From Bacteroidota bacterium (GTDB taxonomy: Bacteria; Bacteroidota; Bacteroidia; Flavobacteriales; Flavobacteriaceae), in assembly GCA_004356305.1 (NCBI GenBank), contig SMXJ01000081.1:1-13736 (forward strand): DNA of 13,736 bases, read 5' to 3'. The notes under the pieces were generated by a model. It was not told the origin of the DNA. It saw only the letters and a list, made by a program, of their open reading frames with translations, and did not search any database. This document shows positions 1 through 5,389 of the stretch, one piece after another (position 1 is the first letter of the stretch; every line of letters starts with the position of its first letter). Made by a program: the position numbers and the translations under genes.

Positions 1-174
1 AGAAATCGTATCAAGAGGCAGATGCGAGAAGCATACAGACTTCATAAACATTTGTTAAGCCACAATAATGGTAAGAAATTTGCGCTCTTATTTTTATATA
101 TTAGTAAAGATAAACCACAGTATGCACAACTAGATTCCTCTATCGAGGCGCTGCTCAGAAACGAAGGTCTATGA
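1..174 (+). CDS. rnpA: Ribonuclease P protein component, C-terminal part (partial)
   Basis: The reading frame is open from the first base and ends at TGA 172-174, giving 57 residues of the C-terminal half of RnpA. RnpA is the small basic protein that assists the RNase P RNA in cutting 5' leaders from pre-tRNAs. The diagnostic feature is the basic helix at residues 1-15 of the fragment (NRIKRQMREAYR), which is the conserved RNR signature of the family; the following strand-helix (KFALLFLYISK, then a terminal helix) also fits the RnpA fold. The start lies outside the window. The S41 peptidase gene begins 47 bp downstream on the same strand with no terminator visible between them, so co-transcription is likely. 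Identification is by motif recognition only. Confidence 0.9.
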   Translation, partial: RNRIKRQMREAYRLHKHLLSHNNGKKFALLFLYISKDKPQYAQLDSSIEALLRNEGL

Positions 175-221
175 GCTTTTTAGTTTTTTTAGCAGGAATC
201 GCATAACATAAAACGTCACGA

Positions 222-1844
222 ATGAAAAAGAAAATATTTATTCCTATACTCGCGGTGGTTATATTCCTCACTACCGCTAGTTTTAAAAACGACTTTTTTG
301 AGATCGCCAAGCAAATTGAGATTTTTACCACTCTCTTTAAGGAGCTCAATATGAATTATGTTGATGAGAATACTCCCGCCACATTAATGGATAAGGCAAT
401 CCATGGTATGTTGGAAGATCTGGACCCCTATACTGTTTATTGGAATGAACAGGCTGTTGAGGATGCGCGAATTAAAAACTCCGGAACCTATACAGGGATC
501 GGAGCTTCGGTACGAACCCTAAATGAAAAGATTATTATTACCGAGCCGTTTAAAGGGTATCCCGCAGACAAGGCGGGGTTAAAAGCAGGAGATGAAATCA
601 TTAAAGTCGGTGATATCATACTCGCCGATTTTGAAGACGATGCCGGAGATCTGTTAAAGGGCGCTGCCGGAACTACCGTAGAGTTGTCTTTTAAACGACA
701 GGGCGAAATACAAACGACCACACTAATTCGTGAAAAAGTAGAAATTAAAGCCGTGCCTTATTACAAATTGATACATGGGGACATTGGGTATATAGTGTTG
801 AGTAAATTCAACCGTAAAACGACAACTGAAACAAGAGCGGCATTAGTAGAGCTGAAGTCGCAAGGGGCCACTAAAATAATTTTGGATTTGAGAGGAAATC
901 CCGGGGGTTTGTTGAACGAGGCGATCAATATCGTTAACCTATTTGTGCCAAAAGGTGAGGTGATCACTACCACAAAATCGTTCATCGAGAAATACAATAA
1001 GACATACAAAACAAGAAGGGATCCTGCTGATGCAGAGATTCCCTTAGTTGTGCTTGTCAACGGCCGAAGTGCTTCGGCCAGTGAAATTGTTGCCGGCGGG
1101 CTACAGGATCTGGACAGGGCCGTAATTGTTGGCGCAAGAAGTTTCGGGAAAGGATTGGTTCAGCGGCCTAAAAAATTAACTTATGGCACTCAATTAAAAG
1201 TCACTATTTCCAGATACTACACTCCTAGTGGAAGATGTATCCAGGCATTGGATTATTGGAATCGTGATGAAAATGGTGATCCGGTACGGTTGGATCCTAA
1301 GGAATACAATAAGTTTACCACCAAAGGCGGGCGCACCGTTTATGATGGTGGTGGAATTTTACCGGACATAGAGCTGGAAACAGCAAAATTCAGTCCTATA
1401 ACCACGGCCCTGTTAAAGGATAATGCCATCTTCGATTATGCTACTGAATATTACTATAAAAACAACATGACAGACTGGAAAGGGTTTCAATTCTCTGAAG
1501 CGGATTTTAAAGATTTTCTGGGGTTTTTAAAGCGAAATAATTTTGAATACGAAACCAAAACTGAAAAAGAGTTCGCTGAAGCCATGCGGCTTGCCGAAGA
1601 CGATGAACTTATCGACGAAATTGAATCTAGCTATAATGAATTAATGGCTTCGATCGATCGCGCCAAAGAGAAGGATCTGATTTCTAAAAAAGCCGAAATA
1701 AAATCCCTTTTAAGTGATGAGATCTTAAAACGTTATTTTTACAAACAAGGATTGTATGACTATCAGGTAGAGCATAATCCTGAAATTTTAAAGGCTGTTT
1801 CGGTATTGAACGATATTAAGAAATATAATCGAATTTTGAGGTGA
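222..1844 (+). CDS. S41 family C-terminal processing peptidase
   Basis: A 540-residue serine protease of the Prc/CtpA family, which cleaves proteins near their C termini in the periplasm. Residues 1-20 form a short hydrophobic signal or anchor segment after MKKK. Residues 30-85 are the N-terminal helical region, about 88-165 are the PDZ domain (AGLKAGDEI at 118-126), and about 180-390 are the S41 protease core. The core has LDLRGNPGG at 221-229, the serine motif SASASE at 283-288 and FGKG at 308-311. By spacing to E. coli Prc (Ser-Lys distance 25), the likely catalytic residues are Ser285, Lys310 and Gln314, all present. The C-terminal 130 residues are charged and helical. The ATG at 222 is chosen because it gives the complete signal segment. 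It follows rnpA closely. The substrate cannot be told from sequence. Confidence 0.93.
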   Translation: MKKKIFIPILAVVIFLTTASFKNDFFEIAKQIEIFTTLFKELNMNYVDENTPATLMDKAIHGMLEDLDPYTVYWNEQAVEDARIKNSGTYTGIGASVRTLNEKIIITEPFKGYPADKAGLKAGDEIIKVGDIILADFEDDAGDLLKGAAGTTVELSFKRQGEIQTTTLIREKVEIKAVPYYKLIHGDIGYIVLSKFNRKTTTETRAALVELKSQGATKIILDLRGNPGGLLNEAINIVNLFVPKGEVITTTKSFIEKYNKTYKTRRDPADAEIPLVVLVNGRSASASEIVAGGLQDLDRAVIVGARSFGKGLVQRPKKLTYGTQLKVTISRYYTPSGRCIQALDYWNRDENGDPVRLDPKEYNKFTTKGGRTVYDGGGILPDIELETAKFSPITTALLKDNAIFDYATEYYYKNNMTDWKGFQFSEADFKDFLGFLKRNNFEYETKTEKEFAEAMRLAEDDELIDEIESSYNELMASIDRAKEKDLISKKAEIKSLLSDEILKRYFYKQGLYDYQVEHNPEILKAVSVLNDIKKYNRILR

Positions 1845-1915
1845 CGAAGGTTACAGGATTCTTTTTCTCTGCTGAAACCAGTATGTGACAACTTAGTAAA
1901 TCAACTTTTTTATAG

Positions 1916-2743
1916 ATGGATGGCTTCTTAAACTTCTTCGAAAACATGCCTGTCTGGATGAAAGCCGGATGGGTGCTTTTTGTGTTGTCGGCCTTTTGGG
2001 TACTCGAAGGGCATTACCGTCTAGTGAATTTGAAGTATGAGAAATGGAAACACGCCAAAGCCAATCTTATCTTTCTGGTATTTGTGATGATCATCAATGC
2101 TGTATTCGGTATTGTTACTGCGGGTATTTTTGTATGGTTGAGCGAATCCCAATTCGGATTACTTCATCTTTTTAAAGCCCCGGTATGGGTTGAGTTGATC
2201 ATATCAATTATGGTTTTAGATTTGATCGCACAGTATTGGGTACATGTTTTGCTTCATAAAATCCCGGTGATGTGGCGATTACACATCGTGCATCACAGCG
2301 ATAAAAATGTGGATGCCAGTACAGGGACGCGTCACCATCCAATAGATTTTATCATACGAGAAACCTTTGCTTTAGCGGCTGTGATACTAATGGGGATGCC
2401 TATTTCGTTCTACTTCTTTTATCGAATATTAAGTATTTTATTCACCTATTTCACTCATGCCAATATTTCCTTACCACCTGACTTAGACAAAGGCTTTAGT
2501 TATATTATAGTAACTCCAAATATGCATAAATTCCATCATCATTTTAAAATGCCGTGGACAAACCGTAATTACGGAAACATGCTCTCAATATGGGACCATA
2601 TTTTTGGGACGTTTGTTTATGATGACCTTGCTAAAATTCAATACGGAATAGACTTTGCAGACCACACGGATGATGAAAATATTTTAGTACAATTGGGAAT
2701 TCCGTTCAATAAAAATGTAAAGTCTAAAGTGCGCCAACCCTAA
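1916..2743 (+). CDS. Fatty acid hydroxylase / sterol desaturase family membrane protein
   Basis: A 275-residue integral membrane protein of the FA_hydroxylase superfamily, whose members use a di-iron centre held by clustered histidines to hydroxylate or desaturate lipids. The histidine boxes are complete: HVLLH (110-114), HIVHH (123-127), RHH (139-141), His181 and HKFHHH (204-209). Hydrophobic segments are near 14-31, 50-75, 92-108, 150-178 and possibly 195-202. The length is normal for bacterial members. The start ATG at 1916 is followed at once by a second, out-of-frame ATG at 1920; the first gives the full frame. The gene lies 71 bp after the S41 peptidase gene without an obvious promoter. 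Its last 20 bp overlap the end of the convergent acetyltransferase gene. The lipid substrate is unknown; the sterol-desaturase name refers only to the family. Confidence 0.9.
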   Translation: MDGFLNFFENMPVWMKAGWVLFVLSAFWVLEGHYRLVNLKYEKWKHAKANLIFLVFVMIINAVFGIVTAGIFVWLSESQFGLLHLFKAPVWVELIISIMVLDLIAQYWVHVLLHKIPVMWRLHIVHHSDKNVDASTGTRHHPIDFIIRETFALAAVILMGMPISFYFFYRILSILFTYFTHANISLPPDLDKGFSYIIVTPNMHKFHHHFKMPWTNRNYGNMLSIWDHIFGTFVYDDLAKIQYGIDFADHTDDENILVQLGIPFNKNVKSKVRQP

Positions 2744-3173
2744 GCATCCCAACATGTGGAATTCCGTCTTCAAGGAATTCTTCCCCTATTATAGTAAACC
2801 CGTGTGACTTATAGAAATCAACCAAATATGTTTGTGCGGAGAGTTTAATGGCCGTGGCATGATAATACTCTTCAATAGCTTCTATCGAGCGTTCTATAAT
2901 GTCGTGGCCAAATCTCATATTTCGATGATCCTCTAAAACAGCGACTCTGCCTATACTCGCTTCTTCAAAATAGACCCCCGCCTGAAAACAACGGGTGTAA
3001 GCCACAATTTTTCCGTCTTTCTTTCCAAAAACATGAAGCGCCTGTCTGTCTTTACCATCAATATCTTGATATACACAATCTTGTTCTATAATAAAAATTT
3101 GTGAGCGCAACTGAAGCAGGTCGTGAAGTTCGTCTAGGGTGAGTTCGTCAAAGTTCTTGATAAAGATTTTCAT
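2724..3173 (-). CDS. ElaA-like GNAT family N-acetyltransferase
   Basis: A 149-residue single-domain acetyltransferase of the GNAT superfamily, which transfers acetyl from acetyl-CoA to an amine. The layout matches the ElaA subfamily: an N-terminal helix with RSQIFIIEQDCVYQDIDGKD (23-42), a strand VAYTRCF (57-63), the motif A strand GRVAV (75-79), YKSHGF (121-126) and the ElaA-typical EDGIPHVGM (135-143). The CoA pyrophosphate loop reads RNMRFG (84-89), so it has Arg where the common R/QxxGxG/A motif has its first Gly. The gene is the last of the rpiB-CDF-elaA operon: its ATG is separated by one base from the stop of the CDF gene. The 3' end runs 20 bp into the convergent hydroxylase gene. The substrate is unknown. 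Confidence 0.88.
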   Translation of the reverse strand: MKIFIKNFDELTLDELHDLLQLRSQIFIIEQDCVYQDIDGKDRQALHVFGKKDGKIVAYTRCFQAGVYFEEASIGRVAVLEDHRNMRFGHDIIERSIEAIEEYYHATAIKLSAQTYLVDFYKSHGFTIIGEEFLEDGIPHVGMLRVGAL

Positions 3174-3174
3174 G

Positions 3175-4089
3175 TTAGTCTTGTACGATAATGTCTTTTG
3201 GATCGTCTTTTTGATATTCGGGCTGAATGTTAACGTGATTTATTCCGAAATCAATATACAGTTGCTTTTCAATTTTATCCAAAATTACATCAAATTGGGA
3301 TAGTAAAATATCATCATAAAAATCTATATGAGCTTCCATATGTGTTTCTTTTTCGTTGAGCTGCCAGATATGGATATGATGCACATTCTTTATTTCTGAA
3401 TGCTGAGAAATAGCGTCTCTCAATTTTTCAAGATTGATGTCGTCAGGTGAAAAAAGCATCAACACCTTGAATGACTTCTTTAGTAGACCATACCCCATAA
3501 AAATAAGGTAAGCAGCGATGAGTATGGTCAAAACACTATCCACCCAAAACCACCCAAAATATTTCATCAATAACCCCCCAACCAAAACAGCGATGGAGGC
3601 AGACATGTCTGTGATCAAATGCAGATAGGCCGAACGCATATTCATGTTGTCCCTGGCGCTTTTCCGAAGCAATAATACACTAAAACCGTTAGCTATGATT
3701 CCGAGCAAGGCCAACCATATAACTAATCCGCTTTCAATTTCCTTTGGATTAAAAAACCGTATAATAGCTTCGTAGACCAAATAAACCGCAACGATCATCA
3801 AGGTGGACGCATTGATAAATGCCGCGATAATTTCTGAACGTTTATAACCAAATGTTCTATTGAGGGATGCTTGTTTTTTTGAATATTTATTAGCGATATA
3901 GCTTACGATGAGTGAGAGGACATCACTAAAATTATGTAAAGCATCACTCAATAAAGAAAGACTTCCGGAAATTATACCTCCAATAACCTGAGAAATTGTT
4001 ATTAGGATGTTGAGTATTATGGAAATAAGTAAATTCCTTCCCTTTAAATCATGGTGATTGTGGCTATGATGGGAGTGTGAATGTGCCAT
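3175..4089 (-). CDS. Cation diffusion facilitator (zinc-type) efflux transporter
   Basis: A 304-residue CDF-family transporter that would export Zn2+ or a similar divalent metal across the inner membrane by proton exchange. The first 14 residues are histidine-rich (seven His between 3 and 13), a likely metal-sensing or metal-delivery tail. Six membrane segments follow (about 18-40, 44-65, 85-108, 121-141, 153-175, 181-203). The metal site is HNFSD (52-56) in the second segment and HLITD (157-161) in the fifth, the two-His two-Asp set seen in CzcD/ZitB-type Zn transporters and unlike the all-Asp TM2 half of YiiP. The cytosolic C-terminal domain (about 210-292) has VHHIHIWQL and HVNIQPEY. The gene is in the middle of the operon, 10 bp after rpiB and 1 bp before the acetyltransferase gene. 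No metal regulator gene is nearby. Confidence 0.92.
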   Translation of the reverse strand: MAHSHSHHSHNHHDLKGRNLLISIILNILITISQVIGGIISGSLSLLSDALHNFSDVLSLIVSYIANKYSKKQASLNRTFGYKRSEIIAAFINASTLMIVAVYLVYEAIIRFFNPKEIESGLVIWLALLGIIANGFSVLLLRKSARDNMNMRSAYLHLITDMSASIAVLVGGLLMKYFGWFWVDSVLTILIAAYLIFMGYGLLKKSFKVLMLFSPDDINLEKLRDAISQHSEIKNVHHIHIWQLNEKETHMEAHIDFYDDILLSQFDVILDKIEKQLYIDFGINHVNIQPEYQKDDPKDIIVQD

Positions 4090-4099
4090 GAAAACATCT

Positions 4100-4531
4100 T
4101 TACGAACAAGCTATTTTATCGACACGGTCTTTATGTCTGCCACCTTTGAATTCTGTCTTTAAGAAAGTATCAACCATTATAACGGCTTGTGGTTCACTTG
4201 TGAATCTAGCCGGAACACATAAGACATTTGCGTTATTATGTTCGCGTGCTAAAGCCGCGATTTCTTTAGTCCAGCAAAGTGCCGCACGTACTTTTTGGTG
4301 TTTGTTTGCGGTCATTGAAACACCGTTTCCACTACCGCAAATCAAAATTCCCAGATCCACGCTATCATTCGAAACAGCTTCGGCTACAGGATGTACAAAA
4401 TCAGGATAATCTACACTGTCGGTTGTATTAGTCCCATAATTAGTTATCTCATGGCCTTGTGATTCTAAATGAGCGGCTATAGCTTTCTTATAATTCGTTC
4501 CAGCATGGTCATTCCCGATAGCTATTTTCAT
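4100..4531 (-). CDS. rpiB: Ribose-5-phosphate isomerase B
   Basis: A 143-residue enzyme of the RpiB/LacA/LacB family, which interconverts ribose 5-phosphate and ribulose 5-phosphate in the non-oxidative pentose phosphate pathway. Seen directly: KIAIGNDHAG (2-11) at the N terminus with Asp8-His9, DYPDF (41-45), the active-site loop ICGSGNGVSMTANK (64-77) with Cys65 at the position of the E. coli base Cys66, and REHNNANVLC (96-105) with His98 at the position of E. coli His99. The loop is GSGNG where many homologues read GTGIG, a conservative variation found in this phylum. The length is normal. It is the first gene of the minus-strand operon and has a -7 promoter element about 17 bp upstream. 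LacA/LacB function is unlikely because no galactose pathway genes are near. Confidence 0.94.
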   Translation of the reverse strand: MKIAIGNDHAGTNYKKAIAAHLESQGHEITNYGTNTTDSVDYPDFVHPVAEAVSNDSVDLGILICGSGNGVSMTANKHQKVRAALCWTKEIAALAREHNNANVLCVPARFTSEPQAVIMVDTFLKTEFKGGRHKDRVDKIACS

Positions 4532-4547
4532 AATACTTTGTTTTCTA

Positions 4548-4555
4548 CAAAGATA
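4548..4555 (-). promoter_or_regulatory. Bacteroidota-type -7 element of rpiB operon
   Basis: On the minus strand this reads TATCTTTG, an exact match to the TAnnTTTG -7 consensus of the Bacteroidota primary sigma factor. It lies 16 bp upstream of the rpiB ATG, which would leave a very short leader. I could not find a TTG at the usual 17-23 bp upstream distance, so the -33 half is weak or absent. Confidence 0.5.
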
Positions 4556-4629
4556 AGACTTGTGTTGTTTAATAGATAATAAGGAATCCCTTATTATTCA
4601 CAAAAACTTATTCCCGTTTTACGTTAAAA

Positions 4630-4643
4630 AGGTTTATAAACCT
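4630..4643. repeat. 14-bp perfect palindrome
   Basis: AGGTTTATAAACCT is identical to its own reverse complement over 14 bases. It sits about 100 bp upstream of rpiB and 75 bp upstream of the rpiB -7 element. Such a site could bind a dimeric regulator, but no second copy was noticed in the window and the binding protein, if any, is unknown. Confidence 0.6.
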
Positions 4644-4847
4644 GTTCATATATGTTGATATAAAAAGAAAGAAAAAGTTGGTTATTTTAAATATATTTCC
4701 AATATGAATATTATATCGGTTACACCTAATTTTTTAACCTTTAATTATTCTTATTTTATCACCTTAAAAATTCAAATTAAGAACAAAACAAATTGATAAA
4801 CTTATTAAAAAAATCTGTTAACTACACTTCTTAACAACTGTGGATGA

Positions 4848-4863
4848 AACATATAAATATGTT
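4848..4863. repeat. Inverted repeat, 7-bp arms with 2-bp spacer
   Basis: The arms AACATAT and ATATGTT are separated by AA. The repeat begins one base after the DnaA-box-like TGTGGATGA at 4839-4847. It could be an operator or a cruciform-prone AT-rich element; in such AT-rich sequence chance is a serious alternative. Confidence 0.45.
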
Positions 4864-4972
4864 ATTTTACGGGTGTTTTCACGGCTCATTTCCTGTTTAA
4901 AAGAGGGAAGAATTAAAGGATAAGTTAATTTCAAAACAAAAGATAAAAAAGTTGTTCTACATTTCAACAACA

Positions 4973-4990
4973 CATCATCATCATCATCAT
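4973..4990. repeat. (CAT)6 trinucleotide repeat
   Basis: Six uninterrupted CAT units lie in non-coding sequence. They directly follow a weak 6-bp hairpin (GTTGTT at 4951-4956 with AACAAC at 4966-4971). A perfect tandem triplet of this length can vary in copy number by slippage. No coding frame uses it. Confidence 0.8.
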
Positions 4991-5066
4991 TTATTAAAAT
5001 TTTTAAAAAAGCAAAGTATATGTTTAATATGTGTTGAAAAGTTTATAAAATTTCGGGATTAAAAGT

Positions 5067-5306
5067 TTATACGATATTCAGTTGTGACGGATAATTAAGG
5101 TTATCGATGATCTCTTTAGCGATGATAAAATCTTCTTTATGAACGTTAAGTCTAATACCTCCTATAGCGTTTGAATGAAAAGGCAAAATACTGATCATGG
5201 TCTCATTTAGAAATACAAACCTAATATTGCGTTGCTGCAGTAAATGTTTTAGTACAGCATACTCACTGGGATAAGTAAAAATAGCTATGGTTTTGTAGTT
5301 TTCCAT
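5067..5306 (-). CDS. DUF2007 family small protein
   Basis: A 79-residue protein resembling the DUF2007 (putative signal-transducing protein, PF09413) fold: a first strand KTIAIFTYPSEY (4-15), a helix that runs to LLQQRNIRF (22-30), a middle loop ending in AIGGIRLNVHKEDF (46-59), and a last helix AKEIIDNL. The pattern of strand, helix, GI-type turn, then GG-x-x-L-x-V and an acidic residue before the last helix is typical of the family; its molecular role is not established. The ATG at 5304-5306 is preferred. An in-frame GTG two codons upstream (5312) could also be used. The gene is divergent from rnr with 83 bp between starts, and it has no obvious terminator in the AT-rich region downstream. 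No canonical -7 element was found before it. Confidence 0.72.
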   Translation of the reverse strand: MENYKTIAIFTYPSEYAVLKHLLQQRNIRFVFLNETMISILPFHSNAIGGIRLNVHKEDFIIAKEIIDNLNYPSQLNIV

Positions 5307-5337
5307 TATCACTAAAATACTAAATCTTTATAAATAG

Positions 5338-5370
5338 TTGGATTTGATTCGGTTATTAAACGTATTTTTG
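5338..5370 (+). promoter_or_regulatory. Promoter of rnr (-7 TATTTTTG, candidate -33 TTG)
   Basis: TATTTTTG at 5363-5370 matches TAnnTTTG exactly and lies 19 bp before the rnr ATG. A TTG at 5338-5340 stands 22 bp upstream of it, inside the accepted 17-23 bp range; TTTG at 5343-5346 with 16 bp is an alternative. Confidence 0.55.
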
Positions 5371-5389
5371 AAAATTATTTAAAATTACT

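Larger units (their letters stand above)
4556..5066. other. AT-rich gene-free region with short symmetric elements; possible oriC-like or regulatory region
   Basis: No believable coding frame is present on either strand. The stretch is far more AT-rich than its flanks. It holds TTATTCACA (4594-4602, + strand), which fits the relaxed DnaA box TTWTNCACA; TGTGGATGA (4839-4847), the reverse of a DnaA box with one mismatch; a 14-bp palindrome at 4630-4643; an inverted repeat at 4848-4863; a six-unit CAT repeat at 4973-4990; and an 11-bp direct repeat at 5037-5047 and 5061-5071. I found no further TAnnTTTG element in it, so a small RNA gene is not supported. An origin of replication or a long control region is a hypothesis only. 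Confidence 0.45.

Noticed and set aside
4146..4409. An 87-codon open frame on the + strand
   Set aside because: It is fully antisense to rpiB, whose active-site motifs are intact.
4973..4990. CAT repeat as a DnaA-trio element of an origin
   Set aside because: DnaA-trios follow a 5'-(T/C)A(G/A)-3' pattern; the repeat gives CAT/ATC/TCA on one strand and ATG/TGA/GAT on the other, so it does not match in any phase.
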